A DNA stretch of 64,000 nt. Source: F1-120-MAGs238 sp964484185. Lineage in GTDB: Bacteria > Planctomycetota > Phycisphaerae > Phycisphaerales > UBA1924. Positions 1 through 9,134 of this stretch are shown here, piece by piece. A program made the translations under genes and the position numbers. Positions within the stretch are counted from its first letter, which is position 1. The number at the start of each line of letters is the position of its first letter. The stretch lies in the NCBI GenBank assembly GCA_964484185.1, contig CAZAEQ010000021.1, positions 1-64,000 of the forward strand, in the 5' to 3' direction. The notes under the pieces are model-generated. The model was not told the DNA's origin. It searched no databases and saw only the letters and a list, made by a program, of their open reading frames with translations.

Positions 1-438
1 TTGCAGGCGACGGCGCTGGTGCATGAGGCGTATATGCGGCTGCTGGGGAATCGCGAGATTGAGTGGGCGAACAAGGCTCATTTCTTTGGGGCGGCGGCGG
101 AGGCGATGCGGCGGATTCTTATTGAGCATGCGCGGTCCAAGAACCGGATCAAGCGGGGTGGGAATCCGGATGGGCCGGCGGCCAAACGGATACCGCTCGA
201 TGTGCTGGATTTGGCGGCGGCGGATGATCCGGAACAAATCGTGGCAGTCGATGGGGCGATACGTCGCCTGGAAGAGGAAGACCCGACGGCAGGGTCGATT
301 GTTCGGCTGCGCTTTTACGCGGGGTTGTCTGTGGAGCAGACCGCCGCGGCGCTGGGGATTTCTGAGCGGACGGTGATGCGCGAGTGGGCGTATGCCAAGG
401 CGGTTTTGTATAAGGATCTCGAGGGTGGGGAGAGTTAA
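1..438 (+). CDS. ECF-type RNA polymerase sigma factor, 5' truncated by the window edge
   Basis: This is the C-terminal part of an extracytoplasmic-function sigma factor, which directs RNA polymerase to a small set of promoters. The first visible residues (QATALVHEAYMRLL, then HFFGAAAEAMRRILIEHAR) match the region 2 core of the planctomycete ECF families. Residues 85-140 form the region 4 helix-turn-helix, with the stretch LSVEQTAAALGISERTV. Family members are usually about 190 residues, so roughly 40 N-terminal residues lie before the window, and the TTG at base 1 is probably an internal leucine. The gene ends 39 bases before a large Ser/Thr kinase on the same strand. This ECF-plus-kinase arrangement is known in planctomycetes and suggests that the kinase controls the sigma factor. 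Confidence 0.85.
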   Translation: MQATALVHEAYMRLLGNREIEWANKAHFFGAAAEAMRRILIEHARSKNRIKRGGNPDGPAAKRIPLDVLDLAAADDPEQIVAVDGAIRRLEEEDPTAGSIVRLRFYAGLSVEQTAAALGISERTVMREWAYAKAVLYKDLEGGES

Positions 439-477
439 CTCTCGCAGGCTGCTTGGGTTGTTCGCGGGCTGTGATGT

Positions 478-3400
478 ATGGGCGTAACTGGAGATTTGAA
501 ACTTCGATCGCGGGCCAAAGCGGTGTTCATGGACATCGTCGATGCGCCACGCGATGAGCATGCGGGGCTGATTGCGAAGCATTGTGGGGCGGATGCGGTG
601 TTGGCGCGAGAAGTGGGGCAGCTGCTGGAGGCGGCGGTGCGGGCAGAGAAGGGGTTTGATGCGCCATCGGCATCGCAGCGCGATGATGTGATCGGTGCGC
701 GGATCGGGCCGTATCACGTGCTCGAGCGGATTGGGGAGGGTGGGTTTGGCTCGGTGTATATGGCCGAGCAGACTTCGCCGGTGACGCGGCGGGTCGCGAT
801 GAAGATTATCAAGTTGGGGATGGACACGCGGCAGGTGATTGCGCGGTTTGAGGCGGAGCGGCAGGCGCTTGCGATGATGGATCACCCGTGTATTGCCCGC
901 GTGCTTGATGCGGGGGCAACGGATTCGGGGCGGCCGTACTTTGTGATGGAATTGGTGAAGGGCATTCCGATTGCGCAGTATTGCGATGCTCACAATTTGA
1001 CGACATCGGAGCGGTTGGAGTTGTTTTCGAATGTGTGTCTGGCGGTGCAGCATGCACATACCAAGGGCATTATCCATCGCGATATCAAGCCGTCGAACGT
1101 GCTGGTGACGGTGGCTGATGGAAGGCCGCTGCCGAAGGTGATTGACTTTGGAATTGCGAAGGCGACTGGTGGGCGGTTGACGGATAAGACGCTGTTCACG
1201 GAATTCCGGCAGCTGATCGGGACGCCCGAGTACATGTCGCCCGAGCAGGCTGAATCGCGCGGTGTGGATGTGGATGCGCGGACGGATATTTACAGCCTGG
1301 GCGTGTTGCTGTATGAGTTGTTGACGGGGAGCACGCCGTTTGATGCATCGCGACTGCGGTCGGCATCGTTTGAGGAGTTGCATCGGATTATCCGCGAGGA
1401 GGAGCCGCCGAAGCCGAGTAATCGGGTGAGTAGAGGGAGTGGGACTTTTAAGGCTGCATCGCAGACGCAGACGAGTACAGCGGGGTTGCCAGAAATTGCG
1501 AGACATCGGCGCGTGGAGTTGAGTCAGCTTGTGCGGAGTTTGCGGGGCGAGCTCGACTGGATCGTGATGAAGGCGATGGATAAGGATCGGGCGCGGCGGT
1601 ATGACACAGCGAGCAGTTTCGCAGCGGATATCGGCAGGTTCTTGAGAAATGAGCCGGTGCAGGCTGCGCCGCCTGGGGCGACGTATCGCACGCGGAAGTT
1701 GATTCGGCGCAATCGCGTGGCGTTCAGTGCGGCGGCGGCGATTTTGTGTGCGCTGGTGCTGGGGCTGGGAGCGGCGCTGGTTGGGTTTTCGAGGGCCAGC
1801 CGCGAAAGCAGGGATAAAGAGAAGGCTTTTCTGGCGGAGGCAGGTCAGCGGAAAGAGGCGCAGGCAGCGCGGGCGCTGGCGGATACCAGGGCGGATGAGG
1901 CGCAGCGGCAGGCGTATCGGGCGAGTATTCGTGCGGCGGCGGCAGCGCTTTCGATTGGAGATCAGGCGAATGCGGAGCGATCGTTGTTGGCTGCGCCGGA
2001 GAGCCTGCGCGGATGGGAGTGGACGTTTTTAAGTCGCGCGGTTGACCAGAGCCTGCCGGCGGTGACGTACACGGATTGGGCTGATCCGCACAGCAGCTTT
2101 GTGAGCGAATGGTTTGAGTTCGCGACGGCGGATCGACCGGCGTACATCGTTCGGCGCGATGGGACATCGCTGCCGCTGCATCTGCCGGAATCGCTGGGAG
2201 AGCCGCATCAGTTTGCGATTTCGCCAGATGGTGAATGTGGATTGGTAACCTGCAGACTTGGGACGGCCGTGGTGAATATGAGCAGTGGACGGTCAGCGGC
2301 GATCCCGACGCTGGAGTTGCAGGCATCGCACCAGGCGTTTTCGGCAGATGGGACGTATTTCGCGGCGGTTGCGCTGCGGCCGCGGCGGGTTGTGTTTGTC
2401 GATGTTGCGAGTGGGAAGGAAATTCGGTCGCTTGATCTGCCGGCGATACGTTCGCATAGTTTTGTGGCGCTGTCACCGGATGGGGCTGAAATTGCTGTTG
2501 AAACCAGGGATGGCGTGACGGGGCTTCTTGATGCGAAAACGGGGAAGGTGAATTGGGAGGTTGAAGGTGTTCAATCGCGGTTCAGCCCGGATGGGAAACG
2601 CGTGTACGTGCTTCGCCGCGTGATGACCGCTGCGCCCACGCTGGTGGCGATTGATCGAAAGCTCGGGACCGAGATTGGGCGCGTCAGTCTGGCGGGTACG
2701 AGTATCATGGAATCGGGCGCGGAGACTGATCGGATCGCGCTGAGTCCGGATGGTGCGTTGATTGCAATCATTACCAATACAGGTTCGATTCAACTGGTGG
2801 ATACTTCGACATTTGAGGTGATCGCACTATTGAGTGCGCCGGGTGAATATCGGCGCATCGCATTTTCAGCGGATTCGCGGAAGCTCTTTGCTGTGAATGT
2901 GTTGCATGAGATCAAAGTGTGGGATTCGACCATTGCTAATACGCCACTGAAAATAGATGCATCGGCTGGGCCGCTGGCTGGGACTATTTCGTTCTTTACG
3001 TCGGCGATTTCTCCCGATACGCGGCGTGCGTTTACGGGAGATTGGGGCCGGCTGATGTTGTGGGACACGCTGACGGGCGCGCCGCTGTGGTCACGATTCC
3101 ATAGCTTTGAAGGAGTTCGAGCGATTGCGTGGAGCCATGATGGCCGGCTTGTCGCGGTGGGCGGTGAGCGCGGAACGCTTTCGATCGTTGATCCGGCCAA
3201 TGGCGATTTGGTTCGATCTGGGCGACCGGCGGGGTATGGGGAGTTTGACGCCAAGCTGCTTGCGGCGGTCGCGTGGTCTTTGGATGGAAAGCTTGTGTAT
3301 GTAGGAGGCAGCAGTGGGGAAGTTATTGCGTGTGATGCGGTGACGCTGCAGCCAGTGCGGACGCTTGGGCGCTTGGCGGGGGCGGTGTCCGGCCTGGCGA

Positions 3401-4434
3401 TTTCGCCAGATGGGCTTGCGATCAACGCGATTTCGCAGGTCGCGGGTGAGGCAGCACTGTTCAGCACGCAAGGTGTGGAGAGGTGGAGAATACCGCTGGT
3501 GTTGCCGGTCGCAGCGACATGGAGTCAGGATGGGGCGCGGCTTGCGATCTCAGATAAAAATGGCGTGGCGATTTTTGATGCGGTGACCGGGGCGAAAGTG
3601 TTGAACATGGAGACTGTTCCCGGCACATATATATCACTTGCATTTTCGGCGACATCAGCACGGTTGATTGGGTCTCGAAATGATGGTCGGATGCAGGTGT
3701 GGTCGGCCGCGACGGGTGAGGAGTTTTTGGCACTCGAATCTTCAGCGTTGTTTGACGTTGCGTTTTCACCGGATGAAATTGCGATTGTCGGGACGGGGAG
3801 TACACCGGCGGTGCGGTTTGAACAGGTGCCGCCGACAGCGGAGATTTTGGCCAAGCGGGAAACGCTGCGGCGAGCGCTGGTGCTTATTTCGCACCATGCA
3901 CCTCGCATGCTGTATGCGTCGGATATTGCGGACACGCTCAAGACTTCGGAGGATGGGTCCCCAGAGGTGCGACGTACAGCGCTGGCGTGGCTCGAGACGG
4001 TGGGCTTGCATGCGGCAGCGCTGAACAATGCGGCGTATATGAATGCCGCGAGCGAGGTGCCTGATAATCTCGAGCGAGCGCTGCGCGACAGTGAACTTGC
4101 GGTCAATCGATGCCCCGATGCGTTCGCACTGAATACGCGTGCGATAGCACTTTATCGTGCGGGGAAGATTCAGGAATCTCTCGACATGATTGAAGATGCG
4201 GAGAGGGCGTTTAAAGCTTCGCGGCCCAGCTGGGGAACGGGAGCGCCGTCGCTGGAGGCGTTCCGGTGCATGGCGCTGTACAAGCTCGGGCGTATCGAGG
4301 AATCTCATGCGTCGCTGAAAGTTCTGAGAGCACTCGCGCAGGATGAGCGGTTCCGCACAAGCAGCTTCACGATTGCGTTTCATTCAGAAGCTGAGAAGTT
4401 GCTTGCGCCATCGATGCCGGGGAATGCGAAGTAA
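478..4434 (+). CDS. Ser/Thr protein kinase with membrane anchor and C-terminal WD40-like propeller
   Basis: An Hanks-type protein kinase of 1318 residues, probably the signalling partner of the upstream ECF sigma factor. The kinase domain covers about residues 78-395, with glycine loop IGEGGFGSVY at 85-94, catalytic Lys109, HRDIKPSN at 200-207 (Asp202) and DFG at 223-225. A single hydrophobic helix follows at about 414-437. The rest, about 500-1150, is a string of WD40/beta-propeller-like repeats (FSPDG, ISPDG and similar motifs), and a short TPR-like helical tail closes the protein. The domain order predicts a cytoplasmic kinase joined through one membrane span to an external propeller sensor. 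The ATG at 478 is the first in frame after the sigma gene. The ligand and substrates are unknown. Confidence 0.9.
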   Translation: MGVTGDLKLRSRAKAVFMDIVDAPRDEHAGLIAKHCGADAVLAREVGQLLEAAVRAEKGFDAPSASQRDDVIGARIGPYHVLERIGEGGFGSVYMAEQTSPVTRRVAMKIIKLGMDTRQVIARFEAERQALAMMDHPCIARVLDAGATDSGRPYFVMELVKGIPIAQYCDAHNLTTSERLELFSNVCLAVQHAHTKGIIHRDIKPSNVLVTVADGRPLPKVIDFGIAKATGGRLTDKTLFTEFRQLIGTPEYMSPEQAESRGVDVDARTDIYSLGVLLYELLTGSTPFDASRLRSASFEELHRIIREEEPPKPSNRVSRGSGTFKAASQTQTSTAGLPEIARHRRVELSQLVRSLRGELDWIVMKAMDKDRARRYDTASSFAADIGRFLRNEPVQAAPPGATYRTRKLIRRNRVAFSAAAAILCALVLGLGAALVGFSRASRESRDKEKAFLAEAGQRKEAQAARALADTRADEAQRQAYRASIRAAAAALSIGDQANAERSLLAAPESLRGWEWTFLSRAVDQSLPAVTYTDWADPHSSFVSEWFEFATADRPAYIVRRDGTSLPLHLPESLGEPHQFAISPDGECGLVTCRLGTAVVNMSSGRSAAIPTLELQASHQAFSADGTYFAAVALRPRRVVFVDVASGKEIRSLDLPAIRSHSFVALSPDGAEIAVETRDGVTGLLDAKTGKVNWEVEGVQSRFSPDGKRVYVLRRVMTAAPTLVAIDRKLGTEIGRVSLAGTSIMESGAETDRIALSPDGALIAIITNTGSIQLVDTSTFEVIALLSAPGEYRRIAFSADSRKLFAVNVLHEIKVWDSTIANTPLKIDASAGPLAGTISFFTSAISPDTRRAFTGDWGRLMLWDTLTGAPLWSRFHSFEGVRAIAWSHDGRLVAVGGERGTLSIVDPANGDLVRSGRPAGYGEFDAKLLAAVAWSLDGKLVYVGGSSGEVIACDAVTLQPVRTLGRLAGAVSGLAISPDGLAINAISQVAGEAALFSTQGVERWRIPLVLPVAATWSQDGARLAISDKNGVAIFDAVTGAKVLNMETVPGTYISLAFSATSARLIGSRNDGRMQVWSAATGEEFLALESSALFDVAFSPDEIAIVGTGSTPAVRFEQVPPTAEILAKRETLRRALVLISHHAPRMLYASDIADTLKTSEDGSPEVRRTALAWLETVGLHAAALNNAAYMNAASEVPDNLERALRDSELAVNRCPDAFALNTRAIALYRAGKIQESLDMIEDAERAFKASRPSWGTGAPSLEAFRCMALYKLGRIEESHASLKVLRALAQDERFRTSSFTIAFHSEAEKLLAPSMPGNAK

Positions 4435-4585
4435 GCGTGAGCGTGCTTGCGCGTCGGGTGCGCTGCAACCATACAAAAAATATTTACAAATGCTGGCAGC
4501 TTCTTTCCAGATGCGTCGCCATGTTCTACTCAAGCGGATCCAATCGCGGAACCGCGACATTCACCTGTTTCAATGGAGTTCAGAC

Positions 4586-5722
4586 ATGCAACGTATCTCA
4601 GCCCGCACAGCCATTTCCCTTTCCGCACTCGCGCTGTTTGTTTCCAGCGGCATGCTTTACGCTGGTCCGCTCAACCCGCCCGCGGGTCCGGTGGCAAGCA
4701 CATTTAAGACCTTGACTGAAGTTGAGCCGCGCATTGCGATCAATGCGACTAATACGCCGGGCGCGTTTGACTGTGTGTACAAGATCACGCAGCCCGGCTC
4801 GTATTACCTCACTGGAAACATGACCGGAGTTGCAGGCAAGCACGGAATTGTGATTGCGTCCAGCGGCGTCACTGTTGACCTGAACGGTTTCGAAGTTGTC
4901 GGAGTGCCAGGCATGGGTCTCTATGACGGAGTGACCGGCGGCATGGGCGGTTTGACCAATATTGAGGTGAAGAATGGATCCGTGCGTGGCTGGGGTTCGG
5001 AAGGTGTGGATCTTGGTACGGTCAATACCGCTAACTCACGCATTGTGGATGTGCGTTCATCAGACAACGCGGGCTTTGGAATTGCAGCTGGTTCGGCTGC
5101 CACTGTGCTGAACTGCTCATCGCGAAACAACGGTGGAAATGGCATCAGCTCGTATCTCGGTTCGACAATTTCCAATTGCCTTGCGTTCAGCAACGGCGCC
5201 ATCGGTATTGCTACCACTGAAACATCGATCGTCGAGAATTGTGTTGCGGCCTATAACACCGGCACGGGAATCCTCGCCACCAACGGGACAAGGGTGGTTG
5301 ATTGCGTTGCGCGCGAAAACCGCGCAGTCGGAATTGATGCGACTGTCGCGGTATCAATCAGCGGCTGCACTCTGGTTGGAAATACATCGGATGGCATCCG
5401 CGCGTTCCGCCGTTGCACGATCACGCACAATACCTGTATCGGAAACGGCCCCCTGACCGCAGATGCGGCGGGAATACACATTACCAGCACTGGCAATCAC
5501 GTGAGCGACAACGACTGCCTCGATAACGATCGTGGGGTTGATGTGGATTCGCCCAGCAACTTCATTAATCGCAACACTAGCGCGGGAAATGTCAACAACT
5601 GGGATGTTGTCGCTGGCAATGTCTGCTTTGTCGTTCTTGGAAACACCAGCGGCGCAATTACAGGAAACTCCGGCGGTATTGCTACCGGTGCAATCGATCC
5701 TAACGCCAACTTCTCGTATTGA
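4586..5722 (+). CDS. Exported right-handed parallel beta-helix protein
   Basis: A secreted protein of 378 residues. It begins with a clear signal peptide (positive start, hydrophobic run to about residue 26, ending in MLYA). From about residue 80 the chain has short repeats rich in Asn, Gly, Ser and Val (such as GVTVDLNGFEVVG and later NNGGNGIS, NTGTGILA), which is the signature of a pectate-lyase-like right-handed beta-helix or NosD-type fold. I chose the ATG at 4586, preceded by GGAG at 4575-4578, over longer in-frame extensions because the signal peptide starts there. Such proteins often bind or cleave polysaccharide, but no catalytic residues can be assigned by eye. Confidence 0.8.
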   Translation: MQRISARTAISLSALALFVSSGMLYAGPLNPPAGPVASTFKTLTEVEPRIAINATNTPGAFDCVYKITQPGSYYLTGNMTGVAGKHGIVIASSGVTVDLNGFEVVGVPGMGLYDGVTGGMGGLTNIEVKNGSVRGWGSEGVDLGTVNTANSRIVDVRSSDNAGFGIAAGSAATVLNCSSRNNGGNGISSYLGSTISNCLAFSNGAIGIATTETSIVENCVAAYNTGTGILATNGTRVVDCVARENRAVGIDATVAVSISGCTLVGNTSDGIRAFRRCTITHNTCIGNGPLTADAAGIHITSTGNHVSDNDCLDNDRGVDVDSPSNFINRNTSAGNVNNWDVVAGNVCFVVLGNTSGAITGNSGGIATGAIDPNANFSY

Positions 5723-5772
5723 GCGAGTCAGTCGTTCACCATGTCCTTCAAATATACTGAAAGGCTGCAATC

Positions 5773-6429
5773 ATGAAAGCTCAACTTCGCGTACTTCCGC
5801 TCGCAATGATCTCGCTCACCGCTTCCATCGCTTCTGCTCAAACCAACATCGAATCCGGCAACAAACTCTCGTGGCAGGAAAACTGCGGATGGATGAACTG
5901 GCGCGATAGCGGTAGCCCTTCTGGATCGCAGGGCTCGATCATCGAAGGCACATTTGCCTCTGGAATGGTCTGGAGTGAGAACCTCGGGTTCATCAATATC
6001 GGTGATGGCACACCAGTCAATGGCACTGCATACGCAAACATCTCCAACGCTGATTTTGGTGTCAATATCCTCGGCGACAATCGCCTGGGCGGGCTGGCCT
6101 GGTCTGAAAACGCCGGCTGGCTGAACTTTGGTCCCCATAGCTCGCTGCCAGCTCCTCAGCAAGCCAGGTTCGATCCCAGTGCCTTCCGACTTCGTGGTAA
6201 TGCGTGGGGCGAAAACATCGGCTGGGTCAATCTTGACGACTCGACACACTACGTTGGCATCTTCTGCCCAGCCGACTTCAACCAGGATGGCTCGATCGAC
6301 TTCTTTGACTACCTCGACTTCGTCGACTCCTTCGCGAGCAATCTGCCTGAGGCAGATTTCAATGGCGATGCGGCGATCGATTTCTTCGACTACCTCGACT
6401 TTGTCGATGCATTCTCGATTGGCTGCTGA
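5773..6429 (+). CDS. Secreted small GC-type dockerin protein with WxENxGWxN repeats
   Basis: An exported protein of 218 residues with a signal peptide ending near residue 22 (SIASAQ). The middle has four copies of a motif close to W-x-E-N-x-G-W-x-N (WQENCGWMN, WSENLGFIN, WSENAGWLN, WGENIGWVN), spaced about 35-45 residues apart. The last 50 residues form two calcium-loop repeats (ADFNQDGSIDFFDYLDFVDS and a second copy) and end in Gly-Cys, the hallmark of the GC-type dockerin of Phycisphaerae. The dockerin presumably attaches the protein to a surface partner; no cohesin is visible here. The start has a GAAAGG ribosome site 8 bases upstream. A strong terminator follows at 6456-6481. Confidence 0.85.
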   Translation: MKAQLRVLPLAMISLTASIASAQTNIESGNKLSWQENCGWMNWRDSGSPSGSQGSIIEGTFASGMVWSENLGFINIGDGTPVNGTAYANISNADFGVNILGDNRLGGLAWSENAGWLNFGPHSSLPAPQQARFDPSAFRLRGNAWGENIGWVNLDDSTHYVGIFCPADFNQDGSIDFFDYLDFVDSFASNLPEADFNGDAAIDFFDYLDFVDAFSIGC

Positions 6430-6455
6430 TTCAACCACAACATTGTTTCCCTACA

Positions 6456-6481
6456 CCCCTGCGGCGTTCGCGGGGGTTTTT
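6456..6481 (+). terminator. Rho-independent terminator
   Basis: An 8-bp stem (CCCCTGCG paired with CGCGGGGG, one T-G wobble) with a 5-base loop, followed by five T residues. It sits 27 bases after the dockerin gene and 35 bases before the ABC ATPase start, so it separates the two transcription units. Confidence 0.85.
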
Positions 6482-6515
6482 GTTGGGCCACAATCGGTCC
6501 TACCCTTCGCCACTC

Positions 6516-7259
6516 ATGCTTTCGACTGCACCAACTCTCGATCCCGCTCCATCCGCCGCGTCCGATGCAATTATCGAGCTCCGCGGCATACGCAAGGTCT
6601 ATTACAAGCCGGATGGCTCGATCATGGTCGAGGCACTCCGCGGCGTGGATATCAAGATCAATAAGGGCGAGTATGTCGCCATCATGGGTTCATCGGGTTC
6701 GGGCAAGTCGACGTTGCTCAACGTGCTTGGCGCGCTCGATCGGCCCACGGTTGGTAATTACTTCCTTGATGGGCGCGATGTTGCGCAGATGGGTGATGAT
6801 GACATTTCGCGGTATCGCGGCCGCAAGATCGGGTTTATTTTCCAGGCGTTCAATCTCATCTCTGAATTGACAGTTGCGGAGAATGTTGAAGTGCCGCTGT
6901 TCTATCAGGGTGTGCCGCCGGCGGTGCGGCGTGAAGCAGCGCTCAAGGTGCTGGAAAAAGTGGGATTGGGGAATCGCACGGATCACCGGCCGAGCGAACT
7001 TTCAGGTGGTCAGCAGCAGCGTGTGGCGATTGCCCGTGCCCTGGTGATGAAGCCTGCGGTGCTGCTGGGCGATGAACCGACGGGCAACCTGGACTCGAAG
7101 ACAGGCACCGAAATCCTTGCGCTGTTTCAGGAATTGCACGAGCAGGGGATCACGATCTTGATCGTGACGCACGACAATTCAATCGCGCAGAAATGCAAGA
7201 GAATTATCAGGCTTGCAGATGGACTTGTGGTTGAAGATCGCCCGGTTGTGCCGGACTAA
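6516..7259 (+). CDS. ABC transporter ATP-binding protein, MacB/LolD type
   Basis: A 247-residue nucleotide-binding subunit of the family that powers MacB, LolCDE and FtsEX-like exporters. It has Walker A (GSSGSGKST), the Q-loop (FIFQAFNLI), the ABC signature (LSGGQQQRVAIARAL), Walker B (VLLGDEPTG, with Gly where Ala is usual) and the H-loop (IVTHD). I placed the start at ATG 6516, because longer in-frame starts run into the terminator just upstream. No permease gene lies next to it and the neighbour is transcribed towards it from the other strand, so it is an orphan ATPase here; its permease must be elsewhere. Confidence 0.85.
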   Translation: MLSTAPTLDPAPSAASDAIIELRGIRKVYYKPDGSIMVEALRGVDIKINKGEYVAIMGSSGSGKSTLLNVLGALDRPTVGNYFLDGRDVAQMGDDDISRYRGRKIGFIFQAFNLISELTVAENVEVPLFYQGVPPAVRREAALKVLEKVGLGNRTDHRPSELSGGQQQRVAIARALVMKPAVLLGDEPTGNLDSKTGTEILALFQELHEQGITILIVTHDNSIAQKCKRIIRLADGLVVEDRPVVPD

Positions 7260-7263
7260 TTGC

Positions 7264-8493
7264 TCACGCAGCTATGCGCAGAGGTGCCGCGATTTCGCCC
7301 AGTCGCATGGCCAGCACTGTGACATCGTCCTGCTGATGCAGAGAACCCAGGCCGCCATCGAGCATTGTTTGCAGACGGGTCAGAGACTCGGCAATTGAGA
7401 CATCGGTCTCCTGGGCGAAAACCTGCGTCACCTGCGGCACAGTAATTTCGTGTGCCTCAAGAGATGCTTCCAGCCCATCAGAGTGAATCACAAAAGTCTC
7501 ATCGAGTGCAAGGCGCGTGGTGACACTGGGGAAGTCGGCATCTTCGAAAACGCCGAGCATGGGCCCATCGGTTTCGAGCAGACGGACGCCGCGGGGAGAG
7601 GTGAGCAGCGGATATGGATGGCCTGCGCCAGCGATAGAAAGTTCGTTTGTTTCGAGGTCGAGCGTGCCACAGATTGCGGTCGCGAAGCGGTGTGTGCCGT
7701 TGGGGTGGCGAGCGAGTTCAATGTTCAATTGCTTGAGGGCCATTGATGGATTGAAGGTGCCGTTGCTCTTGGGCTGCAACGCGCGAGTGATTGCCATGGT
7801 CAAGAGCGCTGCGGGCACGCCGTGTCCGACAGCATCGGCCAGGAAGAAGGCAATCCGCTGATCTTCCAGGCGCTGAATGTCGTAGATATCGCCGGAGACA
7901 AAGCCGACGGGGCGAAAGATGACGCCGATATCAATGCCGGGAAAAGTCGGCGTTGAACGTGGAATGAATTCTCGCTGGACAACTGCCGCGAGTTCAAGCT
8001 CGTGGTGGAGGCGTTCCATTTCTGCAGTAAGACCTGAGAGTGCGTGCTGTGTGAGCCTGAGTTCTGCACCCATTTCCCGCACAGCGCTCTGGCGATGTGC
8101 CAGCGCGTAGAGCATGGGGGCGAAGACTTTGGGATCGATCGTCCAGCTATCGGTGATGGCGGTCGAATCCGAGAGCAGGAGCCGCGCTGCGACCGCATCG
8201 CGAAACAGAAAAACTGCGGGGGTCTGGCGCTGGCAGAGTGCATCGGCGAGCTGCGCGATTTCGTGGATCGGCATCTGGTCATCGACGAACACCACAATGG
8301 GGTGATCAAGCGCGACATCAGGAACAGAGGCATCACTCCCGGCGAGGAGCGGCCGCAGAAGTTCGGTCGCGATCAAGCGCACGCGGGCGTGTTCATCGTT
8401 GCGGGGCCAGTGTTCCGCGACTCCGGCGGCACATCGGGCGGCCAGGCCACTGTGTTGACGGGTCGCCGCGAATGTAAGAGGAATCGTGCGCAT
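7264..8493 (-). CDS. SpoIIE/RsbU-type PP2C protein phosphatase
   Basis: A 409-residue regulatory phosphatase. The C-terminal half is a PP2C-like SpoIIE domain with metal-binding signatures SGDIYD and ADAVGHGVPAALL and later HSDGLEA. These enzymes usually dephosphorylate anti-anti-sigma factors in partner-switching pathways. A coiled-coil helix (about residues 135-185) connects it to an N-terminal region of about 130 residues with VIVFVDDQMPI and AVFLFRD, which resembles a degenerate response-regulator receiver, although no clear phospho-acceptor set can be assigned. The gene follows the DUF192 gene on the same strand after 80 bases. No anti-sigma or STAS gene is adjacent. Confidence 0.85.
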   Translation of the reverse strand: MRTIPLTFAATRQHSGLAARCAAGVAEHWPRNDEHARVRLIATELLRPLLAGSDASVPDVALDHPIVVFVDDQMPIHEIAQLADALCQRQTPAVFLFRDAVAARLLLSDSTAITDSWTIDPKVFAPMLYALAHRQSAVREMGAELRLTQHALSGLTAEMERLHHELELAAVVQREFIPRSTPTFPGIDIGVIFRPVGFVSGDIYDIQRLEDQRIAFFLADAVGHGVPAALLTMAITRALQPKSNGTFNPSMALKQLNIELARHPNGTHRFATAICGTLDLETNELSIAGAGHPYPLLTSPRGVRLLETDGPMLGVFEDADFPSVTTRLALDETFVIHSDGLEASLEAHEITVPQVTQVFAQETDVSIAESLTRLQTMLDGGLGSLHQQDDVTVLAMRLGEIAAPLRIAA

Positions 8494-8573
8494 GAGGGTC
8501 AGAGCAGGAAATGTTTATAGGACCGGCCCGTTACTCACGGTCGTCCCACAAGCAGTCACATGCGCAGATCGGC

Positions 8574-9134
8574 CTACTTGGCCCGCTTCTTCAAAGCTTC
8601 TCCATCAAACTCGAGTTTATCTCCCGCTTTCAGGTTTAAACCCTTCAAGGCGCCACCGGCGACTTCGATGACGAACTGACAGCCGAACCGGCTGGAGTAT
8701 TTTTTCAGTCGTTTTTCATACTGGGCCAGCGACTCGTCGGCGTTCCGTGGCGGCTCCACTGTCATGGTGTGTATCGCGGTGATGCGCTGGGCGCCATCTA
8801 AGTAAATGATGTCGATGGGAATCACGCAATCGCGCATGACAAATTCGCGGCTGATCGAGTTTTTGAAGACGAAGATCATCCCGGTGCCATCAGGAATGCT
8901 GGTTCGTCCGCCCATTCCCAATGTGCGTTTTGCATCGTCATCCACGATCTCGAGCACGTACGACTTGCTGCCGAGTTTCATTTCCATTTTGCCGGAATCC
9001 GCTGAAGTCTTGTTGCAACCCCGCAGTGTGAAGAGGGACCACGAAAGTCCCAGTAACATGAACAATGTCATTGATCCAATGAGTGCACGGCGCGAAGTTG
9101 GTTGATGAGTTATTGTGCCAGAGAGAGGAGCCAT
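8574..9134 (-). CDS. DUF192 family exported or membrane-anchored protein
   Basis: A 186-residue protein with one N-terminal hydrophobic helix (about residues 18-37) followed by a DUF192 domain (RTLGMGGRTSIPDGTGMIFVF, then REFVMRDCVIPIDIIYLD), a small periplasmic fold of unknown biochemical role. I chose the ATG at 9134, with AGGA about 10 bases upstream; it overlaps the end of the GluQ-RS gene by 25 bases, which suggests translational coupling. An upstream in-frame start exists but would run deep into GluQ-RS. Confidence 0.8.
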   Translation of the reverse strand: MAPLSGTITHQPTSRRALIGSMTLFMLLGLSWSLFTLRGCNKTSADSGKMEMKLGSKSYVLEIVDDDAKRTLGMGGRTSIPDGTGMIFVFKNSISREFVMRDCVIPIDIIYLDGAQRITAIHTMTVEPPRNADESLAQYEKRLKKYSSRFGCQFVIEVAGGALKGLNLKAGDKLEFDGEALKKRAK

